From assembly GCF_000270185.1 (NCBI RefSeq), contig NC_015516.1:1655501-1719500 (forward strand): a stretch of 64,000 bases of DNA, given 5' to 3'. Every line of letters begins with the position of its first letter. The first letter of the stretch is position 1. Both the position numbers and the translations under genes were made by a program. A model generated the notes under the pieces. It saw nothing but the letters and a program-made list of their open reading frames with translations, was not told the origin of the DNA and did not search any database. Origin of the DNA: Melissococcus plutonius ATCC 35311 (GTDB taxonomy: Bacteria > Bacillota > Bacilli > Lactobacillales > Enterococcaceae). Shown in pieces: positions 1 through 9,552 of the stretch.

Positions 1-890
1 GCTATATATCGGCCGGCTTCAATCAATCGATCTTCATCTTTAGACGTAACCACCAATACATGTTGATTGTTATCATTAAAAAGCCTTAATACAGCTTCAT
101 TTTCTAATCCTTTTTCACTTATTTCACGTTTATATTTATTTGGTAGTCTGTTGTACATTCCTATATAGATTTGATAAGGTTGTTGATGTGAGTGATGCCA
201 AGAATCTATAGACAAAAATGATTCACTCGTTGTCATTGTTCGTGAAATACCTGCTAAAGAATAGGTAGCTGCTGAAAGTTCAGCTGCTGTAGCCTGATCA
301 GGAACTAAAATAATGCTTTGGTTATTAGCAATTGTATCAGCGCCTTTGAAATGATTGTAGAAAGAATGAATGGTATTTTCTGGTAAATTTAAATCATATT
401 GAAAATTGACATTCATCCCATTATCTTCAATCGTTAGCCAGTTTGCTGGTGTTTGAAGCAAGGTGGCTGTATCATTTTCTGGTTGATTAACAATTTGTCC
501 TTCTAAGGTCAAAGTATTGTTATCCTTAATCAATGCCAGTGGAATATCAATAGATTGTTGTTGCATTCCTTTTTTATTCTCTGGATGCCAAGAAAAAAAT
601 TTTACACCGTTAACAGCTACTGTCAAATTGGACGTTTGATTATTAGCCAGTTGTGTAATTGCATAACTTAAGTTAAACGTTGCTTTTTTTACCTTCCAAT
701 AGTCAATACGTGTAAAATAGGTTGTTGCCTTTACTGCAGTCCCTGTCAAAGAAGTTGCTGTATTTTGAAAAGGTTGGGTAAAAGTGTGATTTGATTGTTC
801 AGCTGTTTCAGCAAATACTTGTATACTTCCGTTAAAAATAGTTACTATAAAAATGAATAAAAAACTGATAAATATATGTTGCTTTTTCAT
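1..890 (-). CDS. BcsB-like exopolysaccharide synthase accessory protein (partial, 3' end outside window)
   Basis: The reading frame stays open from an ATG at 890 to the window edge, giving 296 codons of an incomplete protein. A strong AGGAGGGG ribosome site lies just upstream of the ATG. Residues 1-27 look like a Sec signal peptide (MKKQ start, hydrophobic core, VFA-ET cleavage). The rest resembles the BcsB family of extracellular, membrane-anchored subunits that accompany processive beta-glucan synthases: a carbohydrate-binding-like beta region with the segment ATFNLSYAIT, then a GADTIANNQSIILVPD region. It is the last visible gene of the operon, 15 bases after the glycosyltransferase stop, which supports a synthase-partner role. 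The family call is from recalled sequence character; the missing C-terminus should hold a membrane anchor. Confidence 0.7.
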   Translation of the reverse strand, partial: MKKQHIFISFLFIFIVTIFNGSIQVFAETAEQSNHTFTQPFQNTATSLTGTAVKATTYFTRIDYWKVKKATFNLSYAITQLANNQTSNLTVAVNGVKFFSWHPENKKGMQQQSIDIPLALIKDNNTLTLEGQIVNQPENDTATLLQTPANWLTIEDNGMNVNFQYDLNLPENTIHSFYNHFKGADTIANNQSIILVPDQATAAELSAATYSLAGISRTMTTSESFLSIDSWHHSHQQPYQIYIGMYNRLPNKYKREISEKGLENEAVLRLFNDNNQHVLVVTSKDEDRLIEAGRYI

Positions 891-905
891 TCATTCCCCT
901 CCTTT

Positions 906-2168
906 TTATTTAAAACGTTCTGTTTTATACCATTTATTTGGTGTTTTTTTATGAAAGATCGCCTCACGAATATACATAACCATACCATAGGCAGCAGTTA
1001 CTAGCCACATTTGACTATAACTAATATACATTAAAGCAATGATTAACAAATTATGTAGATTTAATTCTCCTTTTTCTGTTGTGATACTAACATACGTACT
1101 AAAAATAAACAAAATTACCGCTAATAACCATAGGGAATTACTAAATCCTTCAAGGGTTGTATGTAGGTAACCAGAGACGGATAAAATCAACATAATATCG
1201 GATAACACTAAAGATGTCATTAAAAGAAAGTAAACCGATAAAAAATAAAAAATATCAAACCAGATTCGGCGAGCTTGCGGATTAAATAATAATTTAGCAT
1301 TTTTAACAATCACATAAATATTTCCTTTTACCCAACGTGTCCGTTGTTTAAACCAAACCGGCAATGTCTGTGGTTCTTGTTCCCAGGTAACTGCCTTTGG
1401 TTGAAATTTAATTTTATAGCCCATCATATAAATTCGAAAACTAATTTCTGTATCTTCTGCTAAAGCCTTCTCATCCCAACCACCAATTTCTTCAAGAATG
1501 GTTCGTCTAACAATAAAATTTGTTCCAGGTATAGTACATAACTTAAATAGCTGAAAACGTCCTGCCTGTGCCATCCATTGAAAAGATAAAGTCTCAATAT
1601 TAACAAAACGAGTTAGCAAGTTTACATTCCTATTTCTTGTTCTAAATTTTCCAATAGCTGCCCCGTATTCTTGGTCATTAACCAATTCTCCTACCAAATA
1701 ACGAAGTGCATTCGGTTCAGGAGTATTGTCAGCATCATAAATCGCAATAAATTCTCCCCTTGCTTCTTTAAATCCGATATTTAGTGCATTAGATTTCTCC
1801 TTACCACCTGTTACATTATCTGTATTGATTACCTTTAATAATTGTTCAGAAGTTGTTGCTTGAATCTCTGCTAATAATTCCTTGCTATTATCTGTAGAAT
1901 TATCGTTGATTACAATAATTTCATAATGATCTTTTGGATAGTTAAAGTTCAGTAAAGCCTCTACCGTTCGTACAATAACAATTCCTTCATTATGTGCAGG
2001 TACCATAATAGATACAAAAGGTGCTTTTTCGTCTTCTAATTCAGGAGGAAGTAATTTATCCGTCTTTAAAAAATAGATGTAACCAGCAATGACCAATAAA
2101 ATATTAATAATTAGTAAAGACCAAATAATAATTATCGTTATTAACATTACTATATCCATAAATGTCAT
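906..2168 (-). CDS. Processive family 2 glycosyltransferase, BcsA/poly-GlcNAc synthase type
   Basis: This 420-residue membrane enzyme polymerises a nucleotide-sugar into a polysaccharide and probably exports it. A transmembrane segment occupies about residues 5-32. The cytosolic GT-A domain follows, with the nucleotide-binding DNSTDNS region, the DxD-type YDADNTP motif near residue 145, the catalytic AEDTEISF motif near 238 and the QRTRW acceptor motif near 275 that marks processive synthases. At least three C-terminal hydrophobic segments follow. No PilZ domain is present. The start codon overlaps the upstream stop as ATGA, so the two genes are translationally coupled. Context with BcsB-like, DUF2334-like and GH8 genes resembles the Listeria Pss exopolysaccharide locus. 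The polymer itself cannot be told from sequence. Confidence 0.88.
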   Translation of the reverse strand: MTFMDIVMLITIIIIWSLLIINILLVIAGYIYFLKTDKLLPPELEDEKAPFVSIMVPAHNEGIVIVRTVEALLNFNYPKDHYEIIVINDNSTDNSKELLAEIQATTSEQLLKVINTDNVTGGKEKSNALNIGFKEARGEFIAIYDADNTPEPNALRYLVGELVNDQEYGAAIGKFRTRNRNVNLLTRFVNIETLSFQWMAQAGRFQLFKLCTIPGTNFIVRRTILEEIGGWDEKALAEDTEISFRIYMMGYKIKFQPKAVTWEQEPQTLPVWFKQRTRWVKGNIYVIVKNAKLLFNPQARRIWFDIFYFLSVYFLLMTSLVLSDIMLILSVSGYLHTTLEGFSNSLWLLAVILFIFSTYVSITTEKGELNLHNLLIIALMYISYSQMWLVTAAYGMVMYIREAIFHKKTPNKWYKTERFK

Positions 2169-3766
2169 TTCTTAATTTCCCTCCTTTCTCTAATAAATTT
2201 TGAACGATAATTTCGTCGACCAATTAAAAAAAGAATCGATAAAACCAACAAAGTAATAATGATAGTAGCAATTAATACAAAATTAGTTATTGAGAAAAAA
2301 CGAACAAAATGGCCATTTGTATTCATTTTTTTTACTTTTATTTCTTCTATATCATCCAATTGATTGACCAATTTATCATTTAAATATAAGCGATTATTTT
2401 TAAATTCAATATGCTGGGTTAATGTTTGCAATTCAAGCCGATTATTACTCAAGCGTGTAAAAATAATGGGAGCTACCTTGATTTGATGAATAACCTGATT
2501 GATTTGTTTCTTTGTATCTGGAAATGGAAAACTTAAAACGGTTGACATAGGGAACTTATAATCAGATTGTTTCCCATTCTTTTTCCACTCTATTCCTGCT
2601 AGATCACTATATGGTAAACTAAAAAAAGCTGTTTGAAACGTTAATGAATGATTGCTTTTTTTCTGATAAATGATTTCATCTGTTGAACTGCCTGTTAGAA
2701 TGATGGTATTTGCTATAGATAAAGCACTATTTTGATAGTATTCATCTTGATTCCAATAACCTGGTATAGTTAAACCGACTGGATAAATATTTCTTTCAAT
2801 TAACAAACTTATTTGTTGCTCGATTTCTTGTGTTAATAATTGATTGTCTACTGATTTGACGTCATTTACTACTGGTGTTGCAAGAAATACATTTCCAGCA
2901 CTTTCAAATGCAGCTAATACATTTGTAAATACCTTATAAGGATGTAAGGTATTATTTAGATTAACATTGGTACTTGATAAAATATAAGGAAAAGAAAGTT
3001 TTGTTAATTGTTTTCTGAATTGTTGTGCCAATTGCATATCTTTCATAGGATTGAAGCCTTCAATAGATAAAATTGGAAATTTAGGTGTAGATTTACCTAG
3101 CCAGTTTCCAATAAGTTCTGCACTCTGTAAAAAGATCGCACCTTTATGACTAAACATAGGAAGGAATCCTTGCTGATTCTCAATTAGGCCAAAATCATAC
3201 TCCTTAGTTGTTAATTCCTGTGTGACTAATTTTCCAAACTGTTGACCTTCTCCTCCCTCGGCGACTAGAGATTGATCCTGAAAATCTAATAATTGTTGAT
3301 AGTAGTGTTGATTATCTTTTAACATAAACTGCCTATGACTTAGTGCATGGAAGTTTGCTGTAAATGTTTGTTTTTCTTCTTTGGTCATATTTAAACCAAT
3401 ATGCAATTTTTTCTTAGAAAATACCTTTCTATCTGCTAAAAAATCAGCATTTTTTAGCGGTTTATCTGGCCAATTGATCATGGTAATTAAACCAGAATAT
3501 CCGCCATTCAACAATTCTTTAGCTCTGTATTCATCAACCAACATAGATTGAACTTCTACACCGAAACTTGTTAGTAATCGTTGAAGGGCGTCTATGTCTT
3601 TTTCTTTGCCATTAGCCACGTTTAAACTATCGTACACCAATAATATCTTCTCTGGATTTCCTTCATGTATTTCTACTGCCTGACAAGGAGTACAGAAAAA
3701 CCAATGAAAGAAAAGATAGTTGAGACTTAAAAAAATAAATAATTTGATAAAATTAATTTTTTTCAT
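2165..3766 (-). CDS. Membrane-anchored DUF2334-like protein of the exopolysaccharide operon
   Basis: The start is placed at the ATG at 3766 (MKKINF) because a GAGGAGG ribosome site lies upstream and the start overlaps the ancestral stop of the preceding gene. The product is 533 residues: an N-terminal hydrophobic signal/anchor (about 5-28), a large extracytoplasmic region, and a C-terminal membrane segment near residues 495-520 followed by a short basic tail. The middle (PILSIEGFNPMKD, then PVVNDVKS, then YPVGLTIPGYW) looks like the DUF2334 branch of the polysaccharide-deacetylase-like fold, but classical metal-binding deacetylase motifs are not evident. Role in polymer modification or export is inferred from its operon. 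A longer upstream start exists but lacks its own ribosome site. Confidence 0.68.
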   Translation of the reverse strand: MKKINFIKLFIFLSLNYLFFHWFFCTPCQAVEIHEGNPEKILLVYDSLNVANGKEKDIDALQRLLTSFGVEVQSMLVDEYRAKELLNGGYSGLITMINWPDKPLKNADFLADRKVFSKKKLHIGLNMTKEEKQTFTANFHALSHRQFMLKDNQHYYQQLLDFQDQSLVAEGGEGQQFGKLVTQELTTKEYDFGLIENQQGFLPMFSHKGAIFLQSAELIGNWLGKSTPKFPILSIEGFNPMKDMQLAQQFRKQLTKLSFPYILSSTNVNLNNTLHPYKVFTNVLAAFESAGNVFLATPVVNDVKSVDNQLLTQEIEQQISLLIERNIYPVGLTIPGYWNQDEYYQNSALSIANTIILTGSSTDEIIYQKKSNHSLTFQTAFFSLPYSDLAGIEWKKNGKQSDYKFPMSTVLSFPFPDTKKQINQVIHQIKVAPIIFTRLSNNRLELQTLTQHIEFKNNRLYLNDKLVNQLDDIEEIKVKKMNTNGHFVRFFSITNFVLIATIIITLLVLSILFLIGRRNYRSKFIRERREIKK

Positions 3767-5086
3767 AAGAAACAATTTCCTCCTCATTGGCCTGATCATC
3801 TGACCAAACGCGTTGCCCAAGAATATCGGATAACAAAAGTATTGTAAGACAATCTATATAAAAAGAAGCTAAAAATAAGTGGAGAACAAGATTTGAATCA
3901 CCACTAATATCCGATTATATAATGTAAAAAAATTTACTTGTTGCTTTGGTTTATAATGATTCGTTTTTTCATAATTACCTAGTTCTTTTGGTTTAACAAA
4001 ATAAATATCTTGCATATCTAAGTTTAGCATTGCTTGAAATTCATTAGGATGATGAAGATAATTATTTAAAATCCAAAACAATCCTGTTTTATTTAATAAA
4101 TTCTTTTTCACCTGTGACGATTTAGGTGAAACTGGACTATAATTTTCATGATAGGAAGTTCCCTTTTCTAATCCATATTGAGGATTAATTTTCCCTTCAC
4201 TAAGTCGTTTATCAGGCTTATCCGTTTCCAACATAACCCCTCTACTCAAACTATGATAAAGATCTTGTTCTTGAAATGGATTAGGTATAAAAATAGTAGC
4301 TAATAAGGTAGTTCCCAACATCCACAGCAATAAAAATGATAAAAAAAAGCGAGATGCACGTGTATTCATATATTTAAACAGACCAATTCCAACAATTACC
4401 AATCCAATAACCAGTATATATTCTTGATGACTCGTTCCAATAAGCATTATAGAACTTATCAATAATAGAACCAGCATTCCTACTTTCTCTTTTCTTTTTT
4501 TGGTCCCTCGATAAAAATAAATACAAGAAGCAAAGATATATAAAGAAGCTAAATAACTAACAGCTTCCTTGTAGAAAGAATTAAAAAAAATGGTATAAGA
4601 TGCATCTCCCAAAATAAAAATGACCAATAAAGCCATCAAATAACTTTTTTGAATGGATACACCTGCCGTTAATCCTTTGATTAATAAATAAATAGCTGGT
4701 AAAAAAAAGATTAAGTAAACCATACCTAAAAAACGAATATCGAAAACAGTTTTACTAAAAAATAGTTTATTTAACCAAATTGCCAAGGTAATAAACAATT
4801 GTTGTACAGAAACAAATTTTGTCGATGTTTGATTAAAATATTGCATAATTCCATAAGTTTTTTGAAAATAATCAGCATATGGATAGGTATTTGGATTATT
4901 AATAAATAAACTATTACTATTTAAAACATAAAAATATTGACCATTGTCAGCTAATCCATTAATTGGCGAGATAAATAATAAAATACAAGTTAGTATACCG
5001 ATAAAAAGAACGGCAAAAATTGGCGGCGTAATATAAGTAGAAAATAGTTCAAAAAGTTTTTTGATTTTTTGAATAAAAATGGTCAA
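3753..5086 (-). pseudogene. Multispanning glycan-biosynthesis membrane protein (WsfD-like), frameshifted near its 3' end
   Basis: A TTG start at 5086 is chosen because AAGGGAGGAG lies 5-6 bases ahead; an ATG at 5110 would lie upstream of that site. About ten hydrophobic segments and an extracellular loop with LADNGQYFY suggest a membrane glycosyltransferase-like protein of the WsfD kind; this is a tentative family call. The frame read from the start ends at 3869, but near 3906-3912 the reading FTLYNR continues in another frame as ISGDSNLVLHLF, then a membrane segment, to a stop at 3753 that overlaps the next start. An ATAT in place of AT (a 2-base insertion) explains the shift. The visible product therefore loses about 50 residues and its last membrane segment. 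Function of the truncated form is unknown. Confidence 0.72.
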
Positions 5087-5099
5087 CTTTTCTCCTCCC

Positions 5100-6267
5100 T
5101 TAAACATCATAGGCCAATAAAGCCATTAAATTATCATAAGAATAAACTTTATTTGTTCGTTGATCGCCAAATCCACCATATAGATGACTGTCTTTATCAC
5201 TTACTTGAAAATTATTCAATACGAGAATCGCCTGATCATACAATTCTTTATCACCAACAGTTGATCCAATAAGTGCTGCTAGTGCATAACTGGCAGCAGA
5301 CTGACTTTTATCTACAGGAATACCATCTTCATCATAGGAATTAAATAACGTTCCTTTATGCACTTGTTGTTTAACAAAGTCAATGCTTGTTTGTTTTTGC
5401 AAACCTACTTCACTTAAATGGAAAATAGTTAAAAGTGATTCAATAATATTAATATTTGTCTGACTATACTGCTTAGCCTTATGATCATAGTTTGCTTTAT
5501 AAAAAGGAAATGTATCAGAGATATACCCATCTTTTACTAACTCATATTGCTGTTGTAAATAGGTTGCTGGGATATTTAATTTTTGATAAAGAAGTCCGAG
5601 TGTTAATAAATCGACATAAAAAAGGGAAGTGACGGATGACTTTTGCTTCATACTCGTATCATAAAAATCAACAATGATATAATCATTGGTAGAATTTTTT
5701 ATAAATGTTTTACCTAGTTTACTCGCTGTTTTCCCATAATTATCATCATTAAAAGCTACTTGTGCCTGGATCAGTGAACGAATAATTCGTAAGTCATCGA
5801 TCGAGGCATTAATGGCATATTTTTTCCCTTTTTCACTTACACGATAACTAAATTGGCCTTTATCATAGAATGTATGAATTGTTTTTTTTATAGAAGTCAT
5901 CATAAGCTTGCTGATTTTTCGAAAAAGCCAAATGGGTTAAATACAAACTAGCAGACTCACTTAACAATTCATGTCCGGTTGCAAACTCTTTTTGTTTAGG
6001 TCCATCTAAATAATTCGTTGTAATTCCTTTTTCTGTCAATAAACGTTTGTGAATAAAAGACAATAATTGTTCTCTACGTTCCTTGATGATTGGCGTTTGA
6101 AAATTATTTTTTGGTGAATAGGTATGAATATTAGTTGTCATTATTTTTTGTATTTTTTGATCGACCTTAATTGTTTCCTTTTTTTCACCTAGATTTTTTA
6201 AAAAAATTATACCAACACCTAAGAGTAATAAACAGCCAAATATTATTCCTATTTTTTTTAATTTCAT
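5100..6267 (-). pseudogene. GH8 family glycoside hydrolase (BcsZ/PssZ-like), frameshifted in a poly-A tract
   Basis: Two overlapping frames (6267-5863 and 5903-5100) make one glycoside hydrolase family 8 protein of about 388 residues if one A is removed from the A8 run at 5882-5889 (minus-strand reading TAT AAA AAA AAC). The N-terminus has a membrane anchor (about residues 5-24). The first frame carries the catalytic-glutamate region LLSESASLYL; the second carries ASIDDLRIIRSL, corresponding to the GH8 aspartate motif, and the C-terminal YGGFGDQR region. GH8 enzymes paired with BcsA-type synthases trim the polymer during export. Gene order puts it first in the operon. An extra base in a homopolymer could be decay, a sequencing error, or a site of polymerase slippage. 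Confidence 0.75.
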
Positions 6268-6307
6268 AATTTTTACCTCAAATAATTTAATTATCTACTT
6301 AATTTTA

Positions 6308-6335
6308 AGTTTACACACTCTTAAGAATTTTACAA
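6308..6335 (-). promoter_or_regulatory. Possible promoter of the exopolysaccharide operon
   Basis: On the minus strand TTGTAA (6335-6330) and TAAACT (6313-6308) are separated by 16 bases, about 40 bases upstream of the first operon gene. The match is loose and the surrounding DNA is AT-rich, so it is only a candidate. Confidence 0.3.
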
Positions 6336-6518
6336 GAATTTCATAAAAATACACTAAAAAAATTAAAGATAATGATTTAGTTATTTTATTTAATTTTCAG
6401 TACAAAGAATATAACATATATGAAGTTACCTTATTTTAATCGTTGTTCACCTAGTTAAATCCAAAGAAAAAGAAATACATTAATATAACATATCTCTTTT
6501 AAAAATTATATTTTATTA

Positions 6519-7448
6519 TTAATGATACCTACGATCTTCACCACTCATAGTAACTTCTTTAGATAAATATTTAATGCGTTCCATGATTCGTTTGGCCTTC
6601 AGCGGTTCCTGTTCACCTTTTTGTGTGACTGTTAAATGATTTTCTAATTCTTTAAAATTCAAATTAGAGGAAAAACAGGTTGCTAATTGTTCTTGCATAC
6701 GATATTGCAAGATAACTCCTAATATATCGTCACGTATCCAACTTGTCATTGCTTCTGCACCAATATCATCAATCATTAAAATGGAAGATTTTTTCACTCT
6801 TGTTAGTTTTTCTCCCACCAAGTCTTTTCCAATCGCTTGTTTCATTTCGACTGCAAAAGTTGGAAAGTGAACAATCGTTGTTGTAAAATTCTTCTCAGCT
6901 AAAGCATTGGCAATTGCTCCAAGCAAATAAGATTTACCTACACCAAAAACGCCTTGTAGATATACTCCTTTATGAAAAGCTTTTGGCATTTTTTCATAAC
7001 TATCTAAGAACTGCATCGATAAAGCTAAAGCTTCCATTCTGCCTTCAGAGCTGGTATCAAAGTTATTTAACGTTGCCGTTTGGATTTCCTTTGAAATGTC
7101 GAATGCTTTTATATGTCGACGAATTTCCTCTGCTCTTTGCTTGGCTAACAGTTCTTGGGTGGGTACATAAACAACATCAATATAACGAGGTGTCAATGCC
7201 AATTTTGGTTCATATCCCGGTGCCAGCATGGTTGGATCATTTAATCGAAATTTTTTTCTTTCTTGGACAAATTCATATAACTTAGCATAACTTCTTTTTA
7301 ATTGTTCTTCGGTTATTTGTTCTCTATGTTTTTGAATAAACGTTTGAACATCAGGATCATTCAAAGCAGTTTCCATTAATTTTTTATATCGTTGGCTAAA
7401 ATTATGTTCCTGAATAAGTTGTTTCATTTCTTGTCCAACGTTTTCCAT
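6519..7448 (-). CDS. dnaI: Primosomal protein DnaI (helicase loader)
   Basis: DnaI is the AAA+ ATPase that loads the replicative helicase at oriC and at restarted forks in Firmicutes. The 309-residue length is typical. The N-terminal helical domain (about 1-130) binds the helicase. The C-terminal AAA+ domain shows a Walker A GVFGVGKSYL near residue 167 and Walker B SILMIDDIGAE near 222, followed by a conserved SNLNFKELE stretch. The ATG shares one base with the stop of dnaB, and its GGAGGTGAA ribosome site lies inside the dnaB 3' end, indicating coupling. nrdR-dnaB-dnaI is the usual Firmicute order. No intact strong terminator is obvious after it. Confidence 0.95.
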   Translation of the reverse strand: MENVGQEMKQLIQEHNFSQRYKKLMETALNDPDVQTFIQKHREQITEEQLKRSYAKLYEFVQERKKFRLNDPTMLAPGYEPKLALTPRYIDVVYVPTQELLAKQRAEEIRRHIKAFDISKEIQTATLNNFDTSSEGRMEALALSMQFLDSYEKMPKAFHKGVYLQGVFGVGKSYLLGAIANALAEKNFTTTIVHFPTFAVEMKQAIGKDLVGEKLTRVKKSSILMIDDIGAEAMTSWIRDDILGVILQYRMQEQLATCFSSNLNFKELENHLTVTQKGEQEPLKAKRIMERIKYLSKEVTMSGEDRRYH

Positions 7449-8860
7449 TAAGATTCACCTCCTCGATTAAGAAATTCTTGAATCTGCCTATCCAATGCTG
7501 CTTTTTTCTCTTTTGAAAGTTTCTTTTCTTTTATTGGATTCTCTACCCAATCTGGTAAAATTTCTTTCCGTATGTGTTGTTGTTTCCCTTTATAGAAAGG
7601 TTTTTTAGTGTTCATTTTTGTCTGTTTTTCTTTTTGCCGATGTTTCACATAAATAATTGCCTCTTCTGGTGAACAAATTTTTTCTTTTGCCCAATCATTT
7701 GCAATTTTACTTGCATGTTCTGATTCAAACGTTGTTTTTTTCTCAATCACAATGACAAAATGAATTAAAATATTGATGACACTGTTTGGCAATTTCGAAT
7801 GTTCGACTAAAAAACGTACATTATATTTTTCAATATTCGTTGGAAAAAGATTACATGCTTCCTTGACCATCGTTAAATAAATCTCCGGTGCAAATTTTTC
7901 ACTCTCCATAACTACCGCAATATCTGAATCTGAAAAATTTTCCATCTGTTTTAGCGAATTATAACGATAGCTACTTTTTTCTTCTTCAGATAATTTCATG
8001 TCTTTATAGAATGGATCTATCTTACGTTGTTTTTGTTGTGGGTAAAAAGCTTGATTAATTTGTTTCTTTAATTCTTGACTATTAATTTGGTTGGTATAAT
8101 AGTCGAATGATTTAGCTGCTAAATTTGCCATTTCAAATTCATCAATCCCTAAACTTTGATGGTATAATAGTACCATTTTTTTAAAGTCAGCTTCATCTTC
8201 TGGTAGTTGGATACCAAAGTTTGTTAACTGTGTTAAAAAAAAGTTCCAATCAAATGTCTCTGAATCAACTGTCAACTCTCTTTTTGGACGACTTTTTTTT
8301 AATTGATGATGAATGGTTTGGATAAATTCTTGTTGGGAAAGTACTTGTTCCTCATTAAATAAATAAATTTCTTTGAAATCTGCTGAAATATTCTCATATC
8401 CAGCTAGATTAATTTCCTTTGGTTGAAATTGTTCAAATAATTTATTAAATTTTCGTTGACCGACTACGTTTAGTAAAGTAATGGATAAAATTTCATCTTT
8501 GAAAAAACGGATAGCTGTTTCTGGATGATTCAATTGATAAATATAGTTAAATCCAAGCTCAATATCTTCCTTAACAAAGGTATCTAAAAGACCAATTCCC
8601 TCTAATTTTTTGCGTGCCTGCATGATTTGCTTTATCCCCATATCTGTTGTTGTAATAATATCTACATGAAACAGGGAGTCACTTTGTCCGGTCGTTGAAT
8701 TAATTTCTGAAAGTAAAGTCAAATAAAGGCATAAAGCATTAGCACCAATAATGGGTTGGTATAAAAACGTTAATATTTCCTTGTCTTGATCAGTTAAAGG
8801 AGTATTAATGATTGTTTGAAATATGGTTTTTGGCTGAATTTCATGATGTTCATTATTCAA
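7448..8860 (-). CDS. dnaB: Replication initiation and membrane attachment protein DnaB (Gram-positive type)
   Basis: This 470-residue protein is the Firmicute DnaB, a primosome component that with DnaD and DnaI recruits the helicase; it is not the DnaB helicase of E. coli and has no Walker motifs. The N-terminal winged-helix region (about 15-120, with LTDQDKEILTFLY) and the C-terminal DnaB/DnaD domain (about 310-400, with YNSLKQMENF and IYLTMVKEAC) are recognisable; the last 60 residues are Lys-rich and probably disordered. The start is a TTG preceded by GAGG at a good distance. It lies 12 bases after nrdR and overlaps dnaI, so the three are one operon. Confidence 0.92.
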   Translation of the reverse strand: MNNEHHEIQPKTIFQTIINTPLTDQDKEILTFLYQPIIGANALCLYLTLLSEINSTTGQSDSLFHVDIITTTDMGIKQIMQARKKLEGIGLLDTFVKEDIELGFNYIYQLNHPETAIRFFKDEILSITLLNVVGQRKFNKLFEQFQPKEINLAGYENISADFKEIYLFNEEQVLSQQEFIQTIHHQLKKSRPKRELTVDSETFDWNFFLTQLTNFGIQLPEDEADFKKMVLLYHQSLGIDEFEMANLAAKSFDYYTNQINSQELKKQINQAFYPQQKQRKIDPFYKDMKLSEEEKSSYRYNSLKQMENFSDSDIAVVMESEKFAPEIYLTMVKEACNLFPTNIEKYNVRFLVEHSKLPNSVINILIHFVIVIEKKTTFESEHASKIANDWAKEKICSPEEAIIYVKHRQKEKQTKMNTKKPFYKGKQQHIRKEILPDWVENPIKEKKLSKEKKAALDRQIQEFLNRGGES

Positions 8861-8872
8861 CGCGGTTTTCCT

Positions 8873-9358
8873 CTACTTTTCTTTCAATTTATCATCTGGT
8901 GATTTTGCTTTGTCTACAATATCTTGCAGTTCCTTTAAGAATACACTCATGTCTTTAAATTGGCGATAGACACTGGCAAAGCGAATATACGCGATGTCAT
9001 CCAAATCAACAAGGTCTTCCATCACATATTCACCAATCAAATTGGTAGAAACTTCATTTTCTCCTAAATTACGTATTTTAATTTCTACATCATCAACAAT
9101 TTTTGCCATCTGCTCCATGGCAACCGGTCGTTTTTCAGCAGATCGAACCAAACCACGCAAAATTTTTTCCCGACTAAATTCTTCGCGTTCACCATTTTTC
9201 TTAATAACTAATAAAGGAGTGGCTTCGATTCTCTCAAAGGTCGTAAAACGATAACCACAATTTTCACATTCACGACGTCTACGAATTACCCGACCATCTT
9301 CTGCTTGACGACTATCAACAACACGGGAATTATTGTGATGACATCTTGGACAACGCAT
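8873..9358 (-). CDS. nrdR: Transcriptional repressor NrdR
   Basis: NrdR is a zinc-ribbon/ATP-cone repressor of ribonucleotide reductase genes that senses ATP and dATP. The 161-residue product shows both Cys pairs of the zinc ribbon (CPRC near 3-6 and CENCGYRF near 31-38), the basic RRRR stretch that contacts NrdR boxes, and an ATP-cone from about residue 49 ([16 protein letters not shown]). Its length is typical. It heads the nrdR-dnaB-dnaI operon. The segment 9359-9552 before coaE holds no recognisable gene. Confidence 0.96.
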   Translation of the reverse strand: MRCPRCHHNNSRVVDSRQAEDGRVIRRRRECENCGYRFTTFERIEATPLLVIKKNGEREEFSREKILRGLVRSAEKRPVAMEQMAKIVDDVEIKIRNLGENEVSTNLIGEYVMEDLVDLDDIAYIRFASVYRQFKDMSVFLKELQDIVDKAKSPDDKLKEK

Positions 9359-9552
9359 AACTATTCACCTCACCTATACTAAAAATTAGTTTTATCGGTT
9401 TTATTATAACATGAAACACGAAAGATAGTAGTAAACAAATAAGCCATTAAAAGATTAAAAACAACCATTACATTTTTTCTAATTGAACTCACAAGTAACA
9501 CTTCTTCAAATGGGCATTTTAATTCTCTTTATAACTAATAAGCAAATTATTC

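Noticed and set aside
5880-5892. A AAA AAC slippery heptamer in the GH8 gene as a programmed -1 frameshift site
   Set aside because: A -1 shift leads into a frame that is not the GH8 continuation; a +1 shift (or loss of one A) is needed, so the -1 model does not work.
6914-7285. Open frame on the plus strand across dnaI
   Set aside because: It runs antisense through the dnaI AAA+ domain, has no ribosome site and no family likeness; the same holds for the other frames opposite known genes (for example in polA, cshA, kimA, leuS).
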